DNA of 64,000 bases, from assembly GCA_964020085.1 (NCBI GenBank), contig OZ026607.1, forward strand, positions 16,956,622 through 17,020,621. The letters run 5' to 3'. Below the pieces are notes generated by a model that worked only from the letters and a program-made list of their open reading frames with translations, ran no database searches and had not been told where the DNA came from. Below are positions 1-11,395 of the stretch, piece after piece. The stretch comes from Micromussa lordhowensis. Its lineage: Eukaryota; Cnidaria; Anthozoa; Scleractinia; Lobophylliidae. The position numbers and the translations under genes are program-made. Within the stretch, counting starts at the first letter, position 1. Each line of letters starts with the position of its first letter.

Positions 1-797
1 ATCAAAATCTTCAATCAGATCGCCGAATGCGATAACAGCTATGGAGGTCGAAGACTTCAAAGCTAAGGAACAATTTAGGTTTTCCAACTGATCTATCATC
101 AAACGGTACCGGATATTTTTGTATCATTTTTTTGCATCTCTTGAATTCTAATACTTTCTAAGTACCTACCATTGCGCATTTCCTTAGTTTTGTACTGAAG
201 TGCTTGACACAACGACAAATCCAAGGGCACACTGACTGAGAGGAGCTAAGTTGTGCAATTTAGCACCAAAGTGATCAAAGTCAATTGCCTTTGTCGATCT
301 TCTCAAAAACATATATGACTTTTGTTTTCATGCTTACCTCGCGTACGTATCTTTTTTTCGCTCTGGGATTGTAATCTCGGCTGTTGGTGAAAATTTGACC
401 GGGCGTAATTTCATTGCATGATTCAATTTCATATTTCACTCTTCTGCGGCTTTGTGATTCGTTCTTCGATCAGAAACCACACGTCAGTATATTTTTATCA
501 TTTATTTGCACTTTTGTGGAACGACGAACTAATTATTTGCTAAGTTTTTTCTACATACCCGTTTGAAGGTCTTTTGGAACTGTCGTTTGCTCATTTTAAA
601 TACAATTTAAGCTACTTGATATACGCGAACGGACACAATTTATCTGCTTTCTTTTTCGAATCTTTAAAACACCTTTCAACTTCACCATTCAAATACTCTT
701 TTTGGCGTTTGGGTCACAATCTAACTCAAATTGAGTTTTATTTGTTAATGACTCTGTGGTAGCCTGCTCATTGCAATGACATTTCTAACTCTCGTTC
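1..797. other. Left-edge spacer, no gene seen
   Basis: AT-rich sequence with no convincing coding exon, RNA gene or repeat that I can name. A 62-codon open frame near 574-762 has no recognisable family and looks like chance. It may be downstream or untranslated sequence of the GPCR gene, which is transcribed leftward. Confidence 0.5.
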
Positions 798-1850
798 TCA
801 TGCGGAATGCAAGCATTTTGTTAAACCTTTTAATCCCTGGCGATACTTTTTGTTTAATATAAAATAAACGCAAGGGTTTAAAGAGGCGTTGGAATAGAAA
901 ATATATTTTGCAGCTACATATAATTTATCCATTCCACATGGAAGAGTCCAGTTCCATGCAAAATATAATAAAAGTGCCATTATAGTAACTGGCGTGATGC
1001 AAACAATGAAAAGAATAACTATGGCGAGAATCTTTTTTACTATTGCGATATCTTCTTTTTGCCTTTGGCGTCTAAGTTTTGATGCCCTGCTGTTGATATT
1101 ACTCCTTTTCTTTAGCTCTAAAATAATGCGGGTATATAATGTAACAATTACACACAGGGGAAAGAAAATTAAAATAATTGAAATGAAAATAAAGTAGCTT
1201 TCTTGAGTTTTTCTGTCTTCAAACTTCGGTGCCCAGCTGAACGTGCAATACGACTTGTTATCTTGCACCACCAGTCGTACAGTGTAGAAATACGTGCTGT
1301 GTAGACCGATAGCGATAATCCAGATGATGGGAATTATAGCCTTACAGACTTTTGATGTGATAAGTGGGGGGTGAAACGGGTAAACCACCCCTCGATATCT
1401 ATCGATGGCAATAACCACCAAACTTTGTAGGGACACCGCAGTTGAAATATCTTGAAACACGTAGACAAGCTTGCACGATATCAAACCCATAAGTCCGTCT
1501 ATGAGCCACCTACGTACACCAACAAAATTTTCCGTGAGTTCACGCGGGATAGCAAATACAGAAGTCAGTAAATCCGAAGCGGCCATGTTGGCGATCAGAA
1601 GATTTGTAGTTGTCCTCATTCGTTCGTTTTTCCAAACAATGAGAATTACAGCTAAGTTTCCAAAAAGTGAAAATAGCAAGATTGCAGAACAAGCGAAGGT
1701 TTTAAGGCACTTAACAGATGTTGAACTTGCAGCAAACAGTTCACAGTTGTCCCCGCTAATATTCAAGCGCAGGTCCGTATTATTTTGTGTACAATTCAGC
1801 AGTGAGCACATTTTTGCTCCTTGAACAGTTGGCGGATTACGCGAAACCAA
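798..1850 (-). CDS. Class A (rhodopsin-family) G protein-coupled receptor, orphan, single exon
   Basis: A 350-residue seven-transmembrane receptor in one uninterrupted frame. Visible family marks: TM1 N65 in SLFGNLAVIL; TM2 aspartate D93 in the LIANMAASDLL context; extracellular cysteines C126 (top of TM3) and C202 (ECL2) for the conserved disulfide; D150-R151-Y152 at the end of TM3; basic intracellular loop 3 (KKRS, KLRRQRQK); N335-P336-x-x-Y339 in TM7. The TM6 motif is C284-I-T-P287, lacking the usual Trp of CWxP. The N-tail has glycosylation sequons at N23 and N30, typical of a plasma-membrane receptor. General similarity suggests the peptide/amine-like receptors that are expanded in corals, often as intronless genes. 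The ligand cannot be told from sequence. Met14 is an alternative start. No operon-like neighbour. Confidence 0.93.
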   Translation of the reverse strand: MVSRNPPTVQGAKMCSLLNCTQNNTDLRLNISGDNCELFAASSTSVKCLKTFACSAILLFSLFGNLAVILIVWKNERMRTTTNLLIANMAASDLLTSVFAIPRELTENFVGVRRWLIDGLMGLISCKLVYVFQDISTAVSLQSLVVIAIDRYRGVVYPFHPPLITSKVCKAIIPIIWIIAIGLHSTYFYTVRLVVQDNKSYCTFSWAPKFEDRKTQESYFIFISIILIFFPLCVIVTLYTRIILELKKRSNINSRASKLRRQRQKEDIAIVKKILAIVILFIVCITPVTIMALLLYFAWNWTLPCGMDKLYVAAKYIFYSNASLNPCVYFILNKKYRQGLKGLTKCLHSA

Positions 1851-3329
1851 GAGATGTCAGCAAGCGGTTCTGCGCTAACTGAATCTGATCCTTGTGAATC
1901 ATTTTATTTTCAATCTAATGATTTATGTAAATGATAAAATACATTAAGGGACCGCCTCGGGCTGTAAGATAATTCAACAAGGTGGTTTCATGTTTCGTTT
2001 CCGATAATCAAAATTCTGGGCTTTAAATGAAATTCCACTTACACTGAATATGAGCCGACATTTCACGTTAATTGCTGGTTTTCACTGTCACGCAACGAAA
2101 AAATAAAATCAAAACTATTGCATAAAAACAGTCAAGAATTGGTGATATTATAGGAGATTAATAGCTTATCTACTTTGCCGAGTCTCAGATCTTTGCGATG
2201 CTTCGTACTTGGGTTAGCCGTCAAAATGTTTTACACAAAATTTATAGAGCTCAGTATGGAAACGCCATAGTTGTGTCCTGGAGAGGGACACAGTAATGGC
2301 GGCCGGAAATCAATGAAAACATCTGGAATTGAATTCTGCTATAAAAATCGACCCGTTCGCCATTTTGAGCAGCAGATTCACATTAACACTTTTTACAATA
2401 CCACAACAGTTTAGATTGCTAAAAATCACTGAATGAGTAATTTTTTTCAGGCATACGTGACACATTCTAGGCCATCTTTGATATCCTGTGGCGTGAAAAC
2501 ACCCTATTTCAAAATGCCCTACTATAAAAACGAAGGTTGCTATTGAACTGAAAACCTTCAAAAGTAAATATATTTAGCATGTTTAATGACCAAAGAAAGC
2601 TGAAAACTAAGGAGCTCAGTGATTTTACACTTTCGAATATTGATGACGTCACGTGAAAACCAAGAATAAGAAAAGAAATAAATTGAGTCTGAATGATATA
2701 TATATTTTATTTTCATCGAACAATAAAACATACATGAATTATACTGTTATCACGGACACCTAGCAGATAGTTTTTGTATGAAGTCTGTTTGAAAGGCTTT
2801 TAATTCCGCGAACTTCCGTGATTAGGAGCTATCATAGACTGCCTTTGGAACGATTAAAACTGTCATTTTGAATATGAATTGAAAAAGACAGCTACGATTC
2901 GGAACGATAACAATTGCACGCAAACTTCGGTAATAAGATTTCGTTCCCTAAAAGTTTCTGTTACCTTAATCTTGGGTTCAGCTTAAGAATCCGAATGGAT
3001 TAAATTATGTTACCTCACACGAATATCACATTGAAAATGGGAAGTCGAATTAATGACATTTTAAGGCTTTTTGCATACATTTCTCCGTTGACAACTCGTT
3101 AATAAATTCTGATGAGACCACTTCAACAACGAGAGAGGATTTTTTTCTTTTTTTTTTTGCAAGTGCAAAGTTAATTTTTTTTACTACAATATATAGCGGT
3201 CTGAGAAAGGCCTGATACGCCTTTCAAATAATCTAACTTAAGCTACTCTTTTACAGTGATATTTCTGGCATAAAAGATAGACGTGATATTAATATTTAGC
3301 AATTATTGAATTAGGCTTTTGTAGAACAA
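1851..3329. other. Intergenic, nothing supported
   Basis: No coding, RNA or clear repeat structure. It contains the region upstream of the GPCR start (1851 onward), where the promoter would lie, but no motif is distinctive enough to call. Confidence 0.45.
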
Positions 3330-3378
3330 GGAGGGTGTTATCCACAGAGGCCGAAGGCCGAGGTGGATAACACCCTCC
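3330..3378. repeat. Short hairpin, 16-bp perfect arms
   Basis: GGAGGGTGTTATCCAC at 3330-3345 is exactly inverted at 3363-3378. The 17-nt spacer is itself hairpin-like (GGCC-GAA-GGCC). Probably the remnant of a palindromic MITE lying just beyond the 3' side of the cGAS-like pseudogene. Confidence 0.7.
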
Positions 3379-3539
3379 GAGATCCGCGAATTCTTCATAT
3401 CCTACGAAAGCCGAATTCAATGCCCATCCTTTGGAACCACATGGCACCCGTGAGATGTAATCTCTTCTGTCAGCAGACCGCCTACTTGGCCACACTCGTA
3501 CCGATATGGCGGGGACCAAATCTACGGTAATCCCAAGTC

Positions 3540-5640
3540 TACAGGTTACAATTCCAGGTTTCGCCTAAATTATAGCTTGTTGACCCAGTGTATCTTCCGT
3601 GAGATCTTCCACGTACATATGCAGCGCTACTGAGGTGTAGTCAAAGACTGCCAACGCACGATAAGCTACCGGTACAAACTCTGCCATAAAGGAGGTGCTG
3701 TCGAGTTGCAGCTCTCCCTCAACAAAAAAGTTATAGTCCTCTTCGAGTGATATATCCACCCGTTTGTGAACTGTTACTTCATTGTACTTTGTGTCGTGGT
3801 CAAATGTGACCATGCACACTTTAGGCAGCTCTTCTAGGTCAAGCATGTAATAAAATTCGTCTAGATCGCCTTGGTTCCGACGAAAACACTCCCACAAGGC
3901 AGCATGGTACGTTCAAACCTGGGGTCTATTTCAGCTATTTTCTCTGCCCACTTCGACATAAATTCTGTTACACTCTGCTCTATAATTTCAACTTCCTCAA
4001 TATTCGTACGAATCTGTCCATCGCCCGGAACCAAGCACATACGCTGTAGATAAACAGAAACATTCCCAGCACATTTAGCGTTCATATAACTATCCCTTAA
4101 ATCTCGTGGTAAGATGGACGAGTCAAACTCGTCTTCAAACAGTCTAGAGTGAGAAACAGACATAGGAAATTCGTCTCCGTCAACTGGAAGGCTTTGGGCA
4201 ACAATGTCATCAGTTGTAGTGCTCCGAGTAATGCTCGTATGACACAAAGCATTTTTTTGTAAACTCATAGCGGTATTCTTCACCAAATTTCAAAGCAGTG
4301 TGGTAACAATGTCTTGACAGAACATACTGAGCTGGAAGGCGACCTTCCTTGTCTGCCAGCTTGGGGTCTCAGCTTCTAACAGCCGAGAAACTATCTCCGG
4401 CTTGCCACCATACGCCGCGTAGCGAAGGGGGTGGGGGTTGCATTCTAAATATCGCGCGCGTTTAAGTTAGCCGAAGCCCGGATCAGCATTTCAGCCAGTT
4501 TTTCGCCTTTAAACTAAGCGGAAAGATGGAGTGGGATAACGCCATTCTTGTCTTCACGGTTGTCGGCTAAACTTTAGAATACCCCGCAATTCACGCCCTC
4601 CTTAAATCTACTGCTACCGCAGTCCCGCAGTCGACATAATTTACATATTAAACTATATATAAAAACCACGACTATACCTCGCTCTTTAATCCACTGCGGG
4701 ACTGCGGACCGCGGTAGCACTACAGTTTAACACTTAGTTTAATATTTATTCATCGACTACGGGACTGCGGACCGCGGTAGCACTTCACTTTAAAACTTAG
4801 TTTAATACTTATTCATCGACTACGGGACTGCGGACCGCGGTAGCACTTCAGTTTAACACTTAGTACATACATATAACCTTGCTAGCCGACTGCGGACCGC
4901 GGACCACGATAGCAGTAGATTTAAGGAGGGCGTGAGTTGCGGTGTATTCTGCTCCCGGTTGTCAAATGTACCAGAGTCCTGAAATAGCAACTGCACTACA
5001 GGTTCATTACCAACTTCTACGGCTCTGGACAAGGTAGTAAGGCCGTCTCTTTGTCTCGCGCATTCACACTAGCTGTCATCAAACTAAAGCTCCTGACGTA
5101 ATAATCACCTCAGCATTGGTCACATGACAACACAATGCAAGGGCAATGGAGTATCTTGCATGTTTACATCGCCATTGAATCGAAGAAAGAGCGACATGAA
5201 TTCATGAATCGACACTGCTTCTAAGTTTGACCATGCAGTGTCACCAAACTCGAAAAGAAACTGAAGACAGTTCAAATCATACTTATTTAGTATGCTAGGT
5301 TTGCACCACCTTCCAACAACAAGATATTAAAAGATCTCTAACAGTTTGCGATCGGACAACCCTCGACGAGTTAACCCCTCCGAACCACCAGAGGAGGATA
5401 AGTTCTTTTTTAAGTCTGAAAGATTTTCAAGGCGCACAAGAAGCGGTGTATCTCCTTCTTCATTTTACTAGTTCACTCCAGCATCAGCTTCAATTAATCA
5501 ACAGTCGAACATGCGTAATGCAGTATTACCTCGAGAATTCGTAGCATTAACATCCACTGCATGTATATTCGCAATAGTATTTGAACGTTGTCGATGTTGT
5601 TTTCGCATACAGCATCGCGTAAAGTCCACATTCTCTACTT
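3540..5640 (-). pseudogene. Broken ankyrin-repeat / cGAS-like (Mab-21 family) nucleotidyltransferase
   Basis: Reading leftward, degenerate ankyrin repeats come first. Examples are NATNSRGNTALR near 5540, EEGDTPLL near 5450, DNREDKNGVIPLH near 4540-4570 and LRYAAYGGKPEIVSRLLEA near 4350-4430, with in-frame stops between them. A nucleotidyltransferase start follows (4286-3862): a helix ending AEKIAEIDPRF, then a GS motif (CGSVFVGTK). A one-base-type frameshift at about 3870 separates it from DLDEFYYMLDLEELP, the acidic strand (frame 3897-3565). In cGAS/Mab-21 enzymes this strand is ExD-like (EFD); here the second acid is Tyr, so the remnant looks catalytically dead as well as frameshifted. Live homologues would sense nucleic acid and make cyclic dinucleotides. 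The right part of the enzyme is missing or unrecognised. Intron structure was not resolved, so some breaks may be introns. Confidence 0.78.
4565..4955. mobile_element. 391-bp MITE with internal tandem repeats, inserted in the ankyrin region
   Basis: Flanked by the direct repeat CGGTTGTC at 4557-4564 and 4956-4963 (8-bp target duplication). Ends are inverted: AGAATACCCCGCAATTCACG at 4576 matches the complement of 4931-4950 apart from a few changes, and the match continues through CCTCCTTAAATCTACTGCTA. Inside are about four copies of a ~65-bp unit containing GGGACTGCGGACCGCGGTAG. The 8-bp duplication fits hAT-type insertion (inference). Confidence 0.8.
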
Positions 5641-5973
5641 AAATTTGTTCCTTGGGTGTAAATCTAATCATTTGTGAATGTTTGATTCCACTTTATACTT
5701 GACGCACATTTCTGAAAAGGAAGTAAACCTAGAAGTAAACATTGTAGATTTTACTTCCGGTGACGACTACCAACAGTGGGGCATTTTCATCGTTTTCTAA
5801 ACAAAAAAGCAGCCTCCTATACAGACGCCTTTTGGGGTAAAATTACACCGTCATTTTGAGACAAACCCAATGATCTTCGGTAATCAGTTCGGTGAAGGGA
5901 AGTGACATGGACTTGCACTTTATATTCAATATATACCAGTTATGCAACGGGAAGGGTACTCTGTATACTGGCT

Positions 5974-6012
<39 letters not shown>

Positions 6013-6150
6013 GTTTTCATTGGCTTAGCCATCATGGGCTATGAGCATTATACCATGCTCTACGAATATGGTAAGCGTACGCGTGATTTTTTGGGGCGTT
6101 TTTAGTTTTTCTTTTTAAGTTTAGTTTCCTATATTTTTGGGGTGTTTTTA
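5641..6150. other. Spacer with no supported feature
   Basis: No gene or structure recognised. This would be upstream (5') of the ankyrin/cGAS-like pseudogene. Confidence 0.4.
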
Positions 6151-6272
6151 ATAAAACAATTATTTCACTCGCGCTTGTTGGATATGAAATGATTTTAGCC
6201 AACTCGGCGCTATGCGCCTCGTTGGCTTTCTACTATCTCATATCAAACGCACGCTTGTGGAATAATTGTTAA
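6151..6272. repeat. ~120-bp palindromic MITE, family copy 1
   Basis: Starts ACAATTATTTCACTCGCGC and ends with its near inverse (GCACGCTTGTGGAATAATTGT). The inner arms are AGCCAACTCGGCGC and GCGCCTCGTTGGCT. The same palindrome recurs at about 25190-25315 and 41818-41938. Confidence 0.75.
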
Positions 6273-6558
6273 ATACAGCGAAGTTCCGCCGGAAAGAGGT
6301 ACTTTTTTCAGGGTAGGGAAATATGTCATTCAGTTATTTAAAAGGTCCTTTTATAAAGATATCAATTTCGAACAGATGCACCATATGGCTGTACCATTTC
6401 ATTTACTAAGCACTACACGACTTTCTTTTTTGGCAATTTATTCATAATATGGGCAATTCCTCACATAAACTATCGCAACTTACCTTCTTTTGAGCATTTA
6501 AGCAAAATCAGTTAGTGTGATATCTCTCGGTTCAGGTCGTATCATGAAAGGAGATGTA

Positions 6559-7141
6559 CCGGGGGGGGGAAGGGTATTTGGGTCACTTTTTACTGGGTAT
6601 GTGCCGCTGGCCTCTCAGAACCCCTACCCCATTATAGTCTATTCTGTGGCCAATTATAGACCCCATCTTAGTCACTTTTTGGCAAATGTAATTTTCGCGA
6701 TCCCAACTTAGTCACTTTCTGTTTATGCCTATACCTTATAGAGTATTTACCCTAGCCCTAAGTCCCAAGCGAAAGAGATCAAACACTTGCTAATCCAAAA
6801 GAAGATCCAAGTTGTGTTAACTTCAATGGACATATAACAACGCAGAATAGCCGGAAAATAAATGCCCTAGCACGGATGATTTGTTTGACTTTGTTCTGGA
6901 CCCAGGGGTTCTGCACTATTGTGCAAGTCCAACCATTTTTTAACCGACGAATCTTCCTATTTTTAAATCCCTGCTTACCAGAATTTTCTTATGCCAGAAA
7001 TCCCGAAAATGTGCGACCCCATTTCTAGTAACCATACTAAAAATGTAACCCCATTATAGTCAATCCAGTCGTAAAAATGCGACCCCATCCAGCGGCACAT
7101 CCCCATTTGCCTCTTATAAGGAAGTACATCCCCCCCCCCGG
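6559..7141. mobile_element. 583-bp MITE with C/G-run termini and 8-bp target duplication
   Basis: Direct repeats GAGATGTA at 6551-6558 and 7142-7149 bracket a segment that begins CCGGGGGGGGG and ends CCCCCCCCCCGG. Subterminal sequences are also inverted (GTGCCGCTGG near 6600, CCAGCGGCAC near 7090). No coding capacity. The duplication length suggests a non-autonomous hAT-like element (inference). Confidence 0.75.
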
Positions 7142-7551
7142 GAGATGTAAAATTGCAACGAAAAGGCAGACGAAGTGGCGTGACATTGATTCGCGACCAC
7201 TATCGAGTTCTTACGTTGCGTGACGCTATAGACCACACAAAAGGAATTATTTTACCCTTCAAGATGCCGCCCTGTGTTTAGAAATAAAGTTTTTTTTCCA
7301 ATACCAGCTTTATTCATTCTCAATGTTTTGGAGATTTCGTGATAATGGGCTGCCTGTGAATAAATGCAGCAAAGTGTGAAATATTTGGCTGACAGGGAAA
7401 TTCAATAGGTAAATTACTGTCTTCCATATTTGGTCTGCTTACGCTTGGGGTGTAGCCATCCCAAATTCTGATCGATGTGATGTCACTATGTTCATTTTGA
7501 TCTAGCTTTGATTCAAGACGCGACGGATAATCTCCCCAGAACAACAAAAAA

Positions 7552-8898
7552 ATGTCTAGCAAAGCCAAGACGAAGAAGACGACCAAGAAGCGAGCTCAGA
7601 GAGCCACTTCGAACGTGTTTGCAATGTTTGATCAGTCGCAAATTCAAGAATTCAAGGAGGCCTTCAACATGATCGATCAGAATCGTGACGGGTTCATTGA
7701 CGCTGCAGATCTCAAAGATATGTTTGCCTCTCTTGGCAAAGACGTTACAGATGACTACGTGGAGGATATGCTCAATGATGCAAATGGCGCCATTAATTTC
7801 ACCATGTTTCTGACCCTCTTCGGTGAGAAATTGAATGGAACAGACCCTGAAGACGTTATCAGAAATGCTTTCGCGTGCTTCGATGAAGAACAAGCTGGTA
7901 ACTTAGACGAAGATAGGTTGGTCAACTTGCTTCAATCATTGGGCGATAGGTGAGATTTGTTTGTATTTTTTAGAGTACTTTCTTTAGTCTAATCTCAGCA
8001 TGAGTTTAAAAGCACGATTTATGTCCCCTTGTGCCCATTGTAGGCTGGCTTTTGAAGTTATGTGAAGTTCTTTCTCTGCATGTACGTAATGTTATGTGTG
8101 ATTGATCACAGCAATTTAGTTGTACTTTTTAAGAATCACCCGCTGATGATGAAGATAACCGTGCATTGTATTCCAGAACTCACACTGTCTGGCCTGCGAA
8201 TGAAAACCGATCTGTTCTTGTCGCAGAATTTTAGATCTAAGCAGCAGATGCAAGTTGCAATAGTTTTGGGCACTCGCTATCCAGTCAGTATAATGAAACA
8301 TTATTATGCTTGTTCAAAATACCGGAACTGTCATATATAAGTTGCGCCAATGTTTGGCTGAGAAACGTACCGATTTCGAACGGAGGAACTGTGAAAATGC
8401 TGTAATCTTCATTTGATAAACATCATGTTTTTGTATGCCAACATCTTTGTAACCCTTGAAGAATTTGTTTTGCTTGACAATGCGGCCCTATCGCATTCAT
8501 CAACAATGGAGAAATTGACTCAATTAGCGCATCAGCTATAAAAGCGCATAATTTTATCTAGAGCTGTTTATCAGGTTTATATGGTAGTCATAATTGATCC
8601 AATCTGTGTATTCTGCTTAATATCAGTGCATAAGAGCGATTGAAACAGATAGAGACTGGGCTGTGGTTCATAAGGGGCCAAGATTCTTAGCATTCTGTGT
8701 CTTAATTGCTGCATACCTGAAGCGGTTAATAATTACTACAAGTTACAAGATATAATTGACTGGTCTTTTGTCTCACTCCACAGATTCTCTGATCAGGAAA
8801 TTGATGACATGTTACATGGAGCACCAGTAGATTCTAAAGGTCGCTTTGACTATGTCAAATTCACCAGAATTATCAAGCATGGAAAGGATGATGACTGA
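7552..8898 (+). CDS. MYL9: Myosin regulatory light chain (non-muscle/smooth type), two exons
   Basis: Exons 7552-7949 and 8784-8898 join through a GT-AG intron (7950-8783, splitting an AGA codon) to a 170-residue protein, the family's usual length. The basic N-tail ends in [13 protein letters not shown] with T19-S20, the paired site phosphorylated by myosin light-chain and Rho kinases to switch on myosin II. The first EF-hand loop, D42-Q-N-R-D46-G-F-I-D50-A-A-D53, keeps the acidic ligands and ends in Asp as in other RLCs. Later EF-hands are degenerate, as is normal for the family. It binds the myosin heavy-chain neck in the cytoplasm. The paralogue name (MYL9/MYL12/sqh class) is approximate. 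The frame is intact and the gene is expected to be functional. Confidence 0.97.
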
Positions 8899-9123
8899 GT
8901 TAACCACGCAGCTAATAAATTATCAGTTGACAAGAACTTTGATTTCATTTTTGGTGCAATGACCTCTGTACGAAGCATAAACGAACATTGATGCATTGAC
9001 TTTTTCAACCAGTTTATATAAATATTGAACATCGTAGTGCCTTTTGATGACTGACTTAACGCCTAACGTGCCTTTTTTTTGTTGTACAAACTTACACTGA
9101 TAACATGTTAAAAGTAGCAAGGT

Positions 9124-9129
9124 AATAAA
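9124..9129 (+). promoter_or_regulatory. Candidate polyadenylation signal of the light-chain gene
   Basis: AATAAA lies 226 bases after the stop codon on the coding strand. It is the first canonical hexamer I found downstream. Use is inferred. Confidence 0.5.
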
Positions 9130-10158
9130 ATTCTGACTACACTCGCACAAGACATTTGAAAAGTTTATTGATGATGCGTCAGTCATCACCAAGAATGACT
9201 TAAATCTCCTGCCAAAAACCTTAATAGTCCCCAAGCATCCCATGATGCACCAGCGTCTCTCCAACGTGCCGTCAGAATAATTTCTGACTAATTGGTCACT
9301 CAATCATCAGAAATTACATTTTGTACATCTGTAATCAATGTTCAGAGTTATTTAGTTTAATGTCTGTCTTTTCCAGGCACTTATCACAAATAAGTTGGAA
9401 ATATAGACAGGCCTGGGAACTAGTCAAAAATCAGTCTGGTGTATATGATGTATGGGATTAATTTGAACACTGACTAGGGTTGTTGTGTTGTTCTTGGAGA
9501 CATTCCAATAACGCAGGCACTTCTTTGCCCAGGAGCACATCAAGAACCTGGTGGGGGAGGGGAGGGTTTCCTTCATATTAGAGAGCTTAAGCAGTGACAA
9601 TGGCTACCCCAAGGACAAGGCCAAGTAAAAACTGAATTTATATTTAATCTTCGAATTTTGCAATTGTCTAGATCTGTTCAGTGCACCTATTGGTCTCAGA
9701 ACCTGCTCTAGCTAAATATGCAATGCCAGAGTTAAATTCCAAATGAAAAAACAAAAACAATTGGCTGCCGCCATTCTCCAAAATACACAGAACTTGGTCA
9801 TTTCACATTGTCATTGTGCAGAGGACGGCAAAGAAATGTACAAAGATTTATAATGCATGTGTACAGCTATTGTTCAGCTCATTAACCCTTTTGTTTGGTT
9901 TCTTAAGCTCTCTTTATTTATTTGACTAGCACTTTATTCAGCCTCTTCCTTTGGATGTGCTTCGACTTCCCCACCCCCCCCCCCCATCCAGAAGAAGTAG
10001 CAACACAGATAAAAGGACCTCATCCACTCGATTATTTTGGCCTCTTTGTGGCACAATCCCCCCTGCCTCATACAGCATAGAGAGAAGCAATGTTAGTTGC
10101 ATCATGCTTCAGACCACATAACTGCAACTTCTCTCTATGAAATATGCCTACAGGGAAT
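9130..10158. other. Spacer, no gene
   Basis: No open frame or repeat recognised except homopolymer runs (poly-C near 9970). Confidence 0.4.
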
Positions 10159-10470
10159 CATAGCCTCATGGTTAGTGTGCTCAACTCCAGATTGAGCAGT
10201 CTGGGTTAAAGCGTTGGCCGGGGACACTGTGTTGTGTTTTTGGGCAAGAACCTTCACTCTCACAGTGTCTCTCTTCAGGTCCTGGTGAATAAATGGGTAC
10301 CAGCAAATTTATTACTGGGAGGGGGTGGTAACCCTGCGATGGAATAGCATCCTATCCAGGGGGGAGTAGAAATACTCCTAGTCGCTTCATGCTTCAGAAA
10401 CCAGGATAGGCTCTGGGGTGATGGGCCACTTGGCTCGTATGCAGACTTTACCTGGTACCTTACACCTCAT
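10159..10470 (+). mobile_element. tRNA-derived SINE, copy 1
   Basis: The head resembles a tRNA promoter (GCCTCATGGTTAGTGTGCTC, then a degraded B box). The body is the family's shared sequence: a GGGCAAGAAC segment, AAATGGGTACCAGCAAATTT, GCATCCTATCCAGGGGGGAG, then TGATGGGCCACTTGGCTCGT and an A/T-rich end. The same order recurs at 17925-18215(-), 25770-26040(-), 36724-36995(+) and 36998-37310(+), with fragments at 40172, 61680 and 62200. No standard tRNA fold remains. Confidence 0.8.
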
Positions 10471-10539
10471 AGAGGAAAATGGCCATTAATCTCTAGCATA
10501 AAGTTCCACTGATCCTTAATCCTGATCAGGTTATGGTAT

Positions 10540-11395
10540 CAGTAGATGATGAAGCAATTAAGACCAGCAGTTCAGGAGATCCATCCTTGACACAAGTAAT
10601 GCGAGGAGTAGATGTTGCCTCTGAGCACCATCTAGTTCGAGCCCGTATACGACTCAAGCTGAAAAACGATCACAAAACCAACCAGCTCACGTATCAGATA
10701 CGACGTTGACAAGCTCAGACATGAAGCAGTTAGAAGAGAGTTTACCCTAGAGCTTCGTAATCAATTTGCTGCTTTGGAAGCAGTAGATGACAATCATGAC
10801 ATCAATAGCAAGTGGACCCAATTCAACAAAACCTATTAAAACACAGAGGAGAAGGTACTGGGTAGAAAAAGGAAAAGTAGCACACCATGGATCAGCCCCA
10901 AGTCTTGGACGAAGATCGAGGAGAAGAAACAGCTTAAAGGTAAAGCAGGAAATGCTAAGTCCGACAGAATCACACAATAACTAACTGCAAAATACAGCCG
11001 TAAAGAAAAGGAGGTGAAGAAGAGTTTGAGATCTGATAAAAGAGAGTGGCTTAACAGCCTGATGGGTGATGCACAGAATGTAGCAGATATGGGGAATATG
11101 AAGACTCTATATGAGATAACAAAGACCCTCTGCAATGAGAGACCCCGCAAGAACACTGCTATCAACGACAAGAGCGGTAACATCATCAGAGACGTCTCCA
11201 GCAGGCTTGCTAGATGGAAAGAACTTTTTGAAGAGATCCTCAACAGACCACCACCAGTGTACCCAATAGTGATAACTGCTGACAAAGTTCCCCGAGATCG
11301 AATAGATAAGCACTGGACCAATCAGCAAGGGAGAAGTCAAGACAAGAGTTGCGTTCATCTTGTCCAGTGTGCATCCATACTGACAATAGATCAGT
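10540..11395 (+). mobile_element. Non-LTR retrotransposon fragment (linker before reverse transcriptase)
   Basis: Broken frames encode typical LINE linker text: SEHHLVRARIRLKLK near 10620, then EVKKSLRSDKREWLNSL and NMKTLYEITKTLC (11014-11150). These are followed by DKSGNIIRDVSSRLARWKEL and an LN-R-P end near 11260. This is the stretch between the endonuclease and the RT palm in RTE/CR1-like elements. Stops and frameshifts are present and the RT itself is missing, so this is a dead 5'- and 3'-truncated copy. Confidence 0.75.

Noticed and set aside
10159..10240. Possible tRNA gene
   Set aside because: Only SINE-type A/B boxes. No cloverleaf, anticodon arm or acceptor stem can be drawn.
10836..11321. 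161-codon minus-strand frame
   Set aside because: Shadow of the plus-strand LINE linker, which has clear family motifs.
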